A stretch of 6,198 nucleotides of DNA from JAZRWQ01 sp045599805 (GTDB taxonomy: Bacteria; Bacillota; Clostridia; Oscillospirales; UMGS1783), in the NCBI GenBank assembly GCA_045599805.1, contig JAZRWQ010000117.1, forward strand, positions 1 through 6,198. The letters run 5' to 3'. Positions 1-5,619 of the stretch are shown here, in pieces. A program made the position numbers and the translations under genes. The notes under the pieces are model-generated. The model was not told the origin of the DNA and searched no databases. It saw only the letters and a list, made by a program, of their open reading frames with translations. Numbering within the stretch: position 1 is the first letter of the stretch; each line of letters starts with the position of its first letter.

Positions 1-656
1 AGCGAAGAGAGGGCATTGCTTAAAAAGACATCGGTAAGCTTATTGCAGTAACCGAATGCATACTCGCCCATACTTATCTTTTTTGCTCCGCTGTCGGTAA
101 CGCCGTTGACAATGTAGTGTATCATCGGCGTGCCTATGGACAGCCGCTCTGCCGTGGAGCAGTAAAATGCCTCATTGCCTATATTTATGTTATTCGATTT
201 GATGACAACATCTTTAAGGTTGTAGAGATATGCGAAGGCATAGTCGCCGATAGAGGTAACGCTTTCCGGGATTTCCAGATTTGAACCGGAATAGTACATT
301 GTTTTATAAAAGGCATACTTGCCTATTGTTTTTACGCCATTACCCAGCTTTATGCTTTCCGTGTAATAATATGTATCGAAGGCATAGCTGCCGATATGGG
401 TAACGCCGTCGCCGATAACAACGTTTTTAATGGATTTCCAGCTGTCGCTCCACGGATACTTGCTCCAGCTGCTGTAATCGGGCATAGCGCCGCTGCCGCT
501 TATGGTAAGGGTGTCGCCCCTAACTTCCCATTTCAGACAATCATTTTCGCCAAAGAAGTCGTAGTCGTCCGCCGCCGATACAAACACCGTCAAAAGCGGA
601 ATAAGCACGGCGATCATCAGCGCCGTTATAAGGATAGTTAAAGCCTTTTTCTTCAT
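1..656 (-). CDS. BspA-type leucine-rich-repeat surface/secreted protein, partial (C-terminus beyond left edge)
   Basis: The first 218 codons are visible and the frame is still open at base 1. The protein starts MKKKALTILITALMIAVLIP, a classic signal peptide ending near VSAA (about residue 29), so it is exported. Residues 41-60 carry the N-terminal signature of this family (LKWEVRGDTLTISGSGAMPD), followed by PW around 68. Then come repeats of the form IGxYAF at about 88, 111, 136, 159 (IGNEAF) and 196 (MGEYAF), spaced mostly 23-25 residues: the LRR_5/BspA-like repeat. Such proteins are extracellular binding or adhesion proteins in gut and oral bacteria; the ligand here cannot be told. The ATG at 656 is set by GGAGG (662-666) five bases upstream. 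The gene follows the trefoil/GLUG gene on the same strand, with only a palindromic element between them. Anchor and full length are unknown because the gene is cut. Confidence 0.88.
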   Translation of the reverse strand, partial: MKKKALTILITALMIAVLIPLLTVFVSAADDYDFFGENDCLKWEVRGDTLTISGSGAMPDYSSWSKYPWSDSWKSIKNVVIGDGVTHIGSYAFDTYYYTESIKLGNGVKTIGKYAFYKTMYYSGSNLEIPESVTSIGDYAFAYLYNLKDVVIKSNNINIGNEAFYCSTAERLSIGTPMIHYIVNGVTDSGAKKISMGEYAFGYCNKLTDVFLSNALSS

Positions 657-668
657 ATGATCCTCCCT

Positions 669-755
669 GTAGGGGCGAACTGCGTTCGCCCGTTAAATCA
701 GCAAATTTCTGCGGGCGAACACAGTTCGCCCCTACGGCAGGGGCAAGCCCCTGCC
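669..755. repeat. Compound intergenic palindrome: 24-bp inverted repeat of nested hairpins plus adjoining 9-bp hairpin
   Basis: Arms 669-692 and 712-735 are inverted copies of each other over 24 bp with one mismatch (C683 against A721), separated by 19 bp. Each arm is also a hairpin by itself: GGGCGAAC/GTTCGCCC at 673-680/684-691 and at 713-720/724-731, each with a 3-nt loop. The sequence can therefore fold either as one long stem or as two short ones. Immediately adjacent, GGCAGGGGC (736-744) and GCCCCTGCC (747-755) form a perfect 9-bp stem. From memory, GTAGGGGCG...CGCCC palindromes are dispersed in many copies in some Clostridia genomes, so this is probably a REP/MITE-like element. No U-run follows it, so it is not an obvious terminator. 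It ends two bases from the ribosome binding region of the leucine-rich-repeat gene. Confidence 0.8.
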
Positions 756-763
756 CCGAAAGC

Positions 764-2533
764 TTATTTCGCTTTTTTCTTTTTGGTCTTGCAAAGTACT
801 ATTACCAGGACTAAAGCGGCGAGAATTACTGCCGCGATCACGATAAGCGCAACGGTGTTCTTTTCGCTGAAAACGGAAGCCGAAAGCGAAGAATCAAGGC
901 TGCAGCTTTGCGGGTAAAGAGAATCACCGCCGTTTGTCCATAATGTGAAATCATAGCCCGATGCGGTGTAGCCCTTTGCGGTTGAGTTAAGCTTTTGCAG
1001 GGTGCTTGAATAGTCCTTTTTCGCAACCTCGTAAACAAGATTTTTGCGGGCATTGACAAAATCATTTCCCGTGCCGATAACCTTTTCCGGTTTGCCCGCC
1101 GCGGTATAGTAAATATAATAAGCAATAGCCCCGTCGGTGCTCATATTGTTGCCTATGATATGTCCGCTGTCCCTTGCCACGCCGATATCGCATTTGGAAA
1201 AGGAGTTGGCGATAGTGCAATTATCGGTTTCGTCGCCTATGAAGCCTACGATGCCGCCGTGCTCATAGCCGCCGTTTGCCGAGTTTTCGGCAGTACTGCC
1301 GAGACTTGAGCAGTTGCCTATCAGCGTGTCGCCGCCGATAACGCAGCCAAGAATTCCGCCTACCGCTTTATCGGCGGTAATTTTTCCGGTATTTACGCAG
1401 TTGTATATATTGCCGCCGCCGATAATGCCGCCGACGATACCGCCGGTACTTGTCCAGCCGGTATTAGTTACATCGCCGTCCATACGGCATTTGGAAATTG
1501 TACCGTCGATCAGCAATCCGACAATACCGCCGATATTTCCGTCCGTGCCGCTTACATCGGCGGAAACGAGGCAGTTTTCAATAACCGTTTTATTGCAGGC
1601 ATAACCGGCAACACCGCCGACAGAGCCCGTGCCGCTTACCGTTCCTTTGATTTTCAGATTTTTGACCGTGGCACCGTTAAGGGATGCAAACAATCCGGTA
1701 TAGCTGCCGTCGGCTATATTGACGGTTATCGTATGCCCGCCGCCGTCAAAAATGCCGCTGAAGGGGCAGCTTTCGGTGCCGATTTTCGTGTTGTTATATG
1801 TAATGTCATCGGTGAGCTTGAAATATACGCCGGAACAGCTCTGCCCGCGGGAAATAACATACGCCAGCTCGTCAAGATCATCCGCTGTTGAAATGATATA
1901 CGGATCATTCTCTAAACCCTGCCCGTTAAGCGTGATGGCTTCTTCAAGTACCCATAATTGGCTTTTGCGTCCCGCGGCATAGGCATAGAGACATGCGAGC
2001 TTATCGTTAGAAACCGATTTAACATCCAGATATGGGAAGGTACCGTCAATGCCCTTTCCGGGTTCGGTGCTGTTATCGAGATAGGAACGGATATAAAACT
2101 GCCCGTTGCCGGCTTCATCAAATGCCCAGAACTGATGCCACAGATTGTAATCCGCCATTTCGGTTATCTCCGTACCGGGCGCGGGCCAGCCGTTCTGACT
2201 TGCAACCTTAAGGCTGTGGCCCTTTGTCGCTACCGGGGATTTCTCTATCACAAATTTAAAGGCATAGACGTCCTCTTTGCCTTTTACTATTTGAAATTTA
2301 GTGATCTGAAAAAGATCACCCTTATCCTGAATGTGGTAACGCACCTCGCCGCCTACTTTTTCGGCAGCCAGATAACCGCCGGTCTCTACATTGCGAACGT
2401 AGTAATTTCCCTCTTTCGGATTGAAATTGCCCGGATAGGGATATGCGTCTATTGTATCTGCCGCAGCAGCCGAGAGCGGCAGCATAAGACAAATCATAAT
2501 AGCCGCAATAAGCATACCGATAAACTTTTTCAC
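764..2533 (-). CDS. Exported membrane-anchored protein: ricin-like beta-trefoil plus GLUG-repeat beta-helix
   Basis: 589 residues from the preferred GTG start. The order is a signal peptide (about 1-25, MKKFIGMLIAAIM... ending LSAAAA), then a ricin-type beta-trefoil lectin-like domain (about 38-198). The trefoil shows GNYYVRN at its start, a QFW block (HQFWAF, about 133), QFYIRS, YLDV, LYAY and a closing SQLWVLEE. From about 240 onwards lies a right-handed beta-helix with GLUG-type motifs: GGVAGYA (306), GGIVGLL (335), GGIVGGI (364), GGILGCV (392), GGIVGFI (426) and a degenerate SGHIIGN (456). A hydrophobic span at about 560-580 followed by CKTKKKKAK is a C-terminal membrane anchor with a cytoplasmic basic tail; no LPXTG sortase motif is seen. 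The likely role is cell-surface binding, perhaps of glycans, by family analogy; no catalytic residues were recognised. It has its own promoter and is probably co-transcribed with the downstream leucine-rich-repeat gene. Confidence 0.85.
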   Translation of the reverse strand: MKKFIGMLIAAIMICLMLPLSAAAADTIDAYPYPGNFNPKEGNYYVRNVETGGYLAAEKVGGEVRYHIQDKGDLFQITKFQIVKGKEDVYAFKFVIEKSPVATKGHSLKVASQNGWPAPGTEITEMADYNLWHQFWAFDEAGNGQFYIRSYLDNSTEPGKGIDGTFPYLDVKSVSNDKLACLYAYAAGRKSQLWVLEEAITLNGQGLENDPYIISTADDLDELAYVISRGQSCSGVYFKLTDDITYNNTKIGTESCPFSGIFDGGGHTITVNIADGSYTGLFASLNGATVKNLKIKGTVSGTGSVGGVAGYACNKTVIENCLVSADVSGTDGNIGGIVGLLIDGTISKCRMDGDVTNTGWTSTGGIVGGIIGGGNIYNCVNTGKITADKAVGGILGCVIGGDTLIGNCSSLGSTAENSANGGYEHGGIVGFIGDETDNCTIANSFSKCDIGVARDSGHIIGNNMSTDGAIAYYIYYTAAGKPEKVIGTGNDFVNARKNLVYEVAKKDYSSTLQKLNSTAKGYTASGYDFTLWTNGGDSLYPQSCSLDSSLSASVFSEKNTVALIVIAAVILAALVLVIVLCKTKKKKAK

Positions 2534-2549
2534 TTTTTTGGTCCTCCCT
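2531..2549 (-). promoter_or_regulatory. Ribosome binding site that places the trefoil/GLUG start at GTG 2533
   Basis: AGGGAGG at 2543-2549 reads into the GTG at 2533-2531 with a 9-base spacer. An in-frame ATG at 2557 would give eight extra residues (MLSGRTKK) in front of a complete signal peptide. That ATG lies upstream of this Shine-Dalgarno, whose bases it would translate, and has no Shine-Dalgarno of its own. The GTG start yields MKKFIGML..., matching the MKKKALTI... start of the neighbouring exported protein. Confidence 0.8.
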
Positions 2550-2579
2550 GAAAGCATATTATTTTACTCTATGCTATGT

Positions 2580-2608
2580 ATTATACAGATAAAAGTGCTA
2601 AAAGTCCG
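2580..2608 (-). promoter_or_regulatory. Promoter of the surface-protein transcription unit
   Basis: A perfect TATAAT (2585-2580) is preceded at 17 bp by CGGACT (2608-2603), which keeps only the GAC core of a -35 box. The expected start is near 2573, about 25 bases upstream of the Shine-Dalgarno. The weak -35 together with overlapping direct repeats suggests activator dependence. An A/T-tract at 2619-2640 lies upstream where an UP-like element could act. Confidence 0.65.
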
Positions 2609-2618
2609 CTAAAATCCC
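2588..2618 (-). promoter_or_regulatory. Candidate SARP/OmpR-type operator: tandem TTTTAGC heptamers at 11-bp period
   Basis: On the minus strand, GGGATTTTAGC (2618-2608) is directly followed by GGACTTTTAGC (2607-2597), giving two perfect TTTTAGC heptamers exactly one helical turn apart. A third near-copy, TTTTATC (2594-2588), follows at a 9-bp period and ends two bases before the -10. The repeats overlap the -35 position. SARP regulators and PhoB are known to bind direct repeats with 11-bp periodicity overlapping or replacing the -35, and a response regulator of this output class is encoded right next door. The link between that regulator and this site is inferred. Confidence 0.5.
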
Positions 2619-2660
2619 AAAAAAAATAAAAAAATAAAAATCCACGGAAAGTGGATTTTT
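2619..2660 (-). terminator. Rho-independent terminator of the kinase/response-regulator operon
   Basis: A perfect 10-bp stem is formed by AAAAATCCAC (2636-2645) and GTGGATTTTT (2651-2660) with a 5-nt loop. Read on the minus strand it is followed by a long T-rich tract (down to 2619). It starts 14 bases after the response-regulator stop codon and separates that operon from the surface-protein promoter. Confidence 0.9.
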
Positions 2661-2674
2661 ATAGAATGATATAC

Positions 2675-3451
2675 CTACTTGTTGTTTAATTTTTTCAGGG
2701 TATTTTTCGCCCAGTCATACTGGCTCATATAAACACCCCTGAAAAGACTTGCGGTCGTCGGGTTGCCCGAGAGATATTCAAAATAATCGCAGGATATTTT
2801 ATTTCGGTCAACGCCCAGCTTGTTCCATTCTTTTATCAGTATTTCGCCGGCGCCTATCTCGCCGAGCGCCTTTTCCAGATCGACCTTCGCCACACGGTAA
2901 TAAGACTCTGCCTTGTCAAAAAACAAGGCATGGGTGATGTCCGAGGTGGTGCAAAACGCCCCTGCCTTATCAATCAAAAAGGCGAGCAGCTCTTTTGCCA
3001 TTTTGGTAAGCGATGCAAGCGGCGTGCCGTCAAAGAAAACTTCAAATTCGCCGAAGCAACGGACAAACAGTTTCCCTGCGGGAGCTTCAACCTCCGTAAT
3101 ATACCGGAGCTGTGCAAGGGAATGCCTCAGCTTTTCTTCGTTTATCGGCTTTACCAGATAGTCGCAGGCGCCAAGCCCGAAGGCTTCAATGGCATGCGTT
3201 TTATAGCCCGTGCAGAAAACGATATTGCAGAAAGGGAATGCCGCCTTTATCTTTTTGGCAAGCTCAATTCCGCTGATATCCCCGAGTTCAATATCGAGAA
3301 AGGCGATATCTACGGGCTCTCCGTCAAGCGCGTCTATAACATCGTCCGATACGGAAAAGGCTGAGATTTCCGCATCGGGTAAACACTTTGTGATAGTTTT
3401 GACCAGTCTGTTCAGCAAAAGCTGTTCATCATCTACTGCAAAAACTCTCAT
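2675..3451 (-). CDS. Response regulator: receiver domain plus SARP-like winged-helix DNA-binding domain
   Basis: 258 residues. The receiver domain (1-about 118) has the acidic pair D7-D8, phospho-acceptor D53 in AFLDIELGDISG, conserved T81 (FCTGY) and K101 (YLVKPI), so phosphotransfer chemistry looks intact. The output (about 127-225) begins LFVRCFGEFEVFFDGTPL and contains the KMAKELLAFLIDKAGA helix, the pattern of the OmpR-type winged helix in SARP-family activators. After it only a short tail (GVYMSQYDWAKNTLKKL, 239-255) resembles the first helices of the bacterial transcriptional activation (BTAD) domain; the rest of a BTAD is absent. It is not a LytTR-type output, although the partner kinase is LytS-like. 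The start overlaps the kinase stop (ATGA), implying translational coupling. Likely targets include the neighbouring surface-protein promoter, by inference from the direct repeats there. Confidence 0.9.
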   Translation of the reverse strand: MRVFAVDDEQLLLNRLVKTITKCLPDAEISAFSVSDDVIDALDGEPVDIAFLDIELGDISGIELAKKIKAAFPFCNIVFCTGYKTHAIEAFGLGACDYLVKPINEEKLRHSLAQLRYITEVEAPAGKLFVRCFGEFEVFFDGTPLASLTKMAKELLAFLIDKAGAFCTTSDITHALFFDKAESYYRVAKVDLEKALGEIGAGEILIKEWNKLGVDRNKISCDYFEYLSGNPTTASLFRGVYMSQYDWAKNTLKKLNNK

Positions 3452-4887
3452 TTTTCGCCTCCGTTTTTCGGTATTGTCATGGTGACCGCAGTACCCCTCC
3501 CGGGTGCCGTTTCAACCTTTATGCTGCCGTCAACCATGCTTTGAAGTCTTTTCCGTACGTTTTCTATACCGATATGCTGTCTTTCGTCATTAGGTCTTGA
3601 GGATGGATCGAACCCGACGCCGTCGTCCACAATGGTTATTATATAGGCCTTCCCCTCATCATAGGAGGATATCGTTACGGTGCCGCCGCCTTTTTTCTTG
3701 CATACGCCGTGCTTGATGGCATTTTCCACAAGGGGCTGCACCGTCAGCGCCGGGATAAGAAAATCGGTGCATGATAAATCGTATTCCACATTTACCCTGT
3801 TTGAAAACCGCAGTTTTTCAAGCCAGACATATCTTTTTACATGCTCCATCTCATCCGAAAACGATATGGGCGTTTCCGAGCCTATGCAGTCCATGTTTTC
3901 ACGCAGATAATCGGCAAAGGTAGTTGTGGCTTTTTCCGCAAGAGCAGAGTCCTCTTCGCATAGCTCCGCTATGGTAGACAGGCAGTTATACAGGAAGTGC
4001 GGCTGTATCTGCGACAGCATCAGGGAGGTTTCCATTTTTACCTGTTCGGCCTCTTTACGGACGATCTCGTTTTTCTGCTCTATGTAGATACTGTAAAAAA
4101 TTATGTATAGCGGACACATCAGCGAAACATCGGCAATGGACGGAAGGTATATGTTTGCATGCGTAATACCGGATAGGATGGAGAGAATGATCATAATTGC
4201 CGGCGCGACCTCGTAGCTTGCCAAGGCTATCTTTTTTTTAAGATCGCAATCGGAAAGCAGCACATTGATATACATTATGACAACCACCAATATCCAGGCA
4301 GAGGTAGTGGCGTAGTCAAGATACGACATATCGTAATACCCTGTTTCATCTATATGAAACAGCATCGGCCTGAAAATGTTTATAAGCGACAAAACCGTAT
4401 AGATTATTGCGGACAGGTATATGATATAGGTGCTGACTTTTACCACGCGCGTCTTTTTGTAAAAGAACATCTGATATTTCCACAGCACCGCAAAGGAAAT
4501 ATAACAAAGCATATAACTGAGCGAGCTTGTGATGCGGATAAATTCCGACCTTTCGGTAAGGCCGTACGCCGCATAGGAAAGCGTGGAACAGAAGAGCATG
4601 ACAAAATCCACGATGATAAGCAGCGAGAAGACCAAATTCTGCTTGCTCCCCGAGTATTTATTGGAGGCGGAAAAGCCGAAAAGCATGGTCAGAAACGCCA
4701 TCAGCACAATATCTATGAGTGTATTGACAGCGGCAAAAACATCACGGAAGATTTTATAGTCAACACTCAGTTTTATACTTAAACCTATAAGCAGACACAT
4801 TATGCTGATAAAGGCAATATGTAATTGTTTGCGATTGCGCGCAATAAATCTCTGCGTTTTTGAGGCGCTGATTTTCTCATTATCCAT
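3448..4887 (-). CDS. LytS-like sensor histidine kinase with polytopic membrane sensor
   Basis: 479 residues. The N-terminal half has about eight hydrophobic spans (roughly 23-42, 50-72, 85-106, 116-137, 152-172, 196-212, 220-242, 246-268), with no recognisable extracellular ligand domain. A short linker helix (270-290) leads to the His_kinase domain with phospho-acceptor H297 in SQIQPHFLYN, then the conserved YVWLEKLRFSNR block (353-364). The ATPase domain shows N389 (LVENAIKHG), DDGVGFD (421-427), HIGIENVRKRL (438-448) and GRGT (463-466), so all ATP-binding boxes are present. It should autophosphorylate at the inner membrane face and pass phosphate to D53 of the response regulator encoded immediately downstream with a 4-bp overlap. 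GGAGG at 4895-4899, seven bases upstream, supports the ATG at 4887. The signal sensed is unknown; the fold resembles peptide- or membrane-sensing kinases of Firmicutes only in general layout. Confidence 0.92.
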   Translation of the reverse strand: MDNEKISASKTQRFIARNRKQLHIAFISIMCLLIGLSIKLSVDYKIFRDVFAAVNTLIDIVLMAFLTMLFGFSASNKYSGSKQNLVFSLLIIVDFVMLFCSTLSYAAYGLTERSEFIRITSSLSYMLCYISFAVLWKYQMFFYKKTRVVKVSTYIIYLSAIIYTVLSLINIFRPMLFHIDETGYYDMSYLDYATTSAWILVVVIMYINVLLSDCDLKKKIALASYEVAPAIMIILSILSGITHANIYLPSIADVSLMCPLYIIFYSIYIEQKNEIVRKEAEQVKMETSLMLSQIQPHFLYNCLSTIAELCEEDSALAEKATTTFADYLRENMDCIGSETPISFSDEMEHVKRYVWLEKLRFSNRVNVEYDLSCTDFLIPALTVQPLVENAIKHGVCKKKGGGTVTISSYDEGKAYIITIVDDGVGFDPSSRPNDERQHIGIENVRKRLQSMVDGSIKVETAPGRGTAVTMTIPKNGGEK

Positions 4888-4913
4888 ACCTGTTCCTCCG
4901 GCTTGTTTTTCTC

Positions 4914-4942
4914 ATAGTATCACATTTCCCACCGAAAATCAA
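4914..4942 (-). promoter_or_regulatory. Promoter of the two-component operon
   Basis: TTGATT (4942-4937) and TACTAT (4919-4914) are separated by 17 bp, each matching four of six consensus bases. The predicted start, near 4907, gives a leader of about 20 bases before the kinase ATG. Confidence 0.6.
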
Positions 4943-4944
4943 TA

Positions 4945-5056
4945 TTTACCCTGAACCCCTTAAGGTTTACATGGCTGCCGCAAAAATGAGTCTTTCAAAT
5001 CCTTCCCGATAGGGTAAAACAAAAATATCCGAAGCCAACGGCTTCGGATATTTTTT
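4945..5056 (+). other. Structured intergenic segment ending in a terminator; possible small RNA
   Basis: This lies between the divergent kinase and DUF6809 genes. TTTACCCT (4945-4952) is a perfect inverted match to AGGGTAAA (5011-5018) and encloses 58 bases. Inside, AACC/GGTT (4954-4957/4964-4967) can form a small hairpin. Two bases after the outer stem the strong terminator hairpin begins. On the plus strand this is the shape of a short terminated RNA, but no clear plus-strand promoter was found upstream and no coding potential was noticed, so this is a weak candidate only. Confidence 0.2.
5021..5056. terminator. Strong bidirectional terminator hairpin in the divergent intergenic region
   Basis: A perfect 16-bp stem (5021-5036 with 5040-5055; core ATATCCGAAGCC / GGCTTCGGATAT) has a 3-nt loop AAC, an A-run on the left and a T-run on the right, so it could stop transcription in both directions. 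No annotated gene in the window reads into it from either side: it sits between two divergent promoters. It may insulate the two units or end an unannotated RNA. Confidence 0.85.
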
Positions 5057-5079
5057 GGTCATAAAGGTCGATAACGGAT

Positions 5080-5107
5080 TTGACTAAACAGGCATAAACA
5101 CTACATT
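5080..5107 (+). promoter_or_regulatory. Promoter of the DUF6809-like gene
   Basis: TTGACT (5080-5085, five of six) and TACATT (5102-5107, four of six) are spaced 16 bp apart. The start would be near 5114, leaving a leader of about 63 bases before the Shine-Dalgarno AGGAGG at 5163-5168, which lies eight bases from the ATG. Confidence 0.55.
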
Positions 5108-5176
5108 TTCAAGGCATGGACGCACGGGCCCCTCGCTGAAAAGCAAGAAAAAAGTGTTTAACAGGAGGAATATAGG

Positions 5177-5479
5177 ATGAATTTCATCGAAGAATTCTAT
5201 TACGGAAATATCAACCCGCAAGCCTGTAGCTCGGATCAAAATCCGAAAGTGCAAAAGGATATTCAGACGCTGAGTGAAAGTGAGGACTTTCTGACAGATA
5301 AACTATCCGACGAAGAAAAGAAACGCTTCATCAGCTATGTCGATGCATGGGCAACCGTCAACGGTGAATCAAATCTCGACAGTTTCATCACCGGCTTCCG
5401 CTTGGGTGCGCAGTTCGCATTCGACACCTTTGTTACATCGAAAGCCCCCTATGCGGACTATCTGAAAGAGGAAATATAG
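5177..5479 (+). CDS. Small protein of DUF6809 type, function unknown
   Basis: 100 residues, no signal peptide or membrane span, predicted soluble, acidic and mostly helical. The N-terminal FIEEFYYGNINPQ (3-15) and the C-terminal SFITGFRLGAQFAFDTF (69-85) are the two conserved blocks I recall from DUF6809, a widespread Firmicutes family (usual pattern: ELYYGNI near the start and GFRLGA near the end). The family assignment is from memory and its function is not known to me. The start is fixed by AGGAGG eight bases upstream of the ATG. The gene forms a single-gene unit with its own promoter and a terminator 4 bases after the stop. It precedes the DUF3990-like gene on the same strand but the terminator argues against simple co-transcription. 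Confidence 0.8.
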   Translation: MNFIEEFYYGNINPQACSSDQNPKVQKDIQTLSESEDFLTDKLSDEEKKRFISYVDAWATVNGESNLDSFITGFRLGAQFAFDTFVTSKAPYADYLKEEI

Positions 5480-5483
5480 CATA

Positions 5484-5515
5484 AAAAAGCATCCGCCGCA
5501 TGGTGGATGCTTTTT
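5484..5515 (+). terminator. Rho-independent terminator after the DUF6809-like gene
   Basis: AAAAAGCATCCGCC (5484-5497) pairs with GGTGGATGCTTTTT (5502-5515) over 14 bp including one G-U, with a GCAT loop and T5511-5515 as tail. The A-run on the left side could let it act on opposite transcripts too. Confidence 0.9.
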
Positions 5516-5553
5516 GCAACTTTGAACTTTTATTAAAATAATTCGTAAGACAA

Positions 5554-5582
5554 TTGACAAACTAACATTGTGATGATATAAT
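5554..5582 (+). promoter_or_regulatory. Full-consensus sigma-70/sigma-A promoter of the DUF3990-like gene
   Basis: TTGACA (5554-5559), a 17-bp spacer and TATAAT (5577-5582) all match the ideal exactly, and TG at 5574-5575 adds an extended -10. The predicted start is near 5589. Such an ideal promoter would normally be kept in check by a repressor, and paired sites surround it. Confidence 0.88.
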
Positions 5583-5607
5583 GATGCTGTAACATCACGA
5601 TGATATA
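5563..5607. promoter_or_regulatory. Paired repeat operator candidate around the -10 and start site
   Basis: Two 18-bp direct copies, TAACAT-TGT-GATGATATA (5563-5580) and TAACAT-CAC-GATGATATA (5590-5607), differ only in the three central bases and sit 27 bp apart. Because each core has the form CAT-N4-ATG, the same sites also form an inverted repeat, CATTGTGATG (5566-5575) against CATCACGATG (5593-5602), with one mismatch. The left site fills the spacer just upstream of the -10; the right site lies in the leader and its longer copy touches the Shine-Dalgarno (5607-5613). A repressor bound at both would block transcription. No candidate repressor gene is visible in the window. Confidence 0.55.
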
Positions 5608-5619
5608 GGAGAGCTTGCT

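Noticed and set aside
60..400. Recurring GGCATA(G/C)T(C/T)GCC words as a DNA-level repeat
   Set aside because: They are the codons of the IGxYAF leucine-rich-repeat motif, so protein repeats explain them.
736..755. GC-rich 9-bp hairpin as terminator of the trefoil/GLUG gene
   Set aside because: No T-run follows on the minus strand, and another palindrome plus a ribosome binding site follow directly; it looks like part of the repeat element.
1200..1620. Recurring GCCGCCGATA-like words as a DNA repeat array or CRISPR
   Set aside because: They encode the periodic GG(I/V)(V/A/L)G motifs of the GLUG repeats in frame; there are no regular identical repeats with unique spacers.
1958..2551. 197-codon plus-strand open frame opposite the trefoil/GLUG gene
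   Set aside because: It is fully antisense to a well-supported coding region, matches no family I recognise, and has no Shine-Dalgarno that would favour it; it is a shadow frame.
2534..2557. Longer start (ATG at 2557) for the trefoil/GLUG protein
   Set aside because: It would translate the Shine-Dalgarno sequence itself and put eight extra residues before a complete signal peptide; GTG at 2533 fits better.
2930..3364. 144-codon plus-strand open frame opposite the response regulator
   Set aside because: The opposite strand encodes an intact receiver domain with all conserved residues; this frame shows no domain or start signal.
4354..4782. 142-codon plus-strand open frame opposite the kinase membrane region
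   Set aside because: Rich in H, K, R and Q as expected from the complement of hydrophobic codons; the kinase on the other strand is clear.
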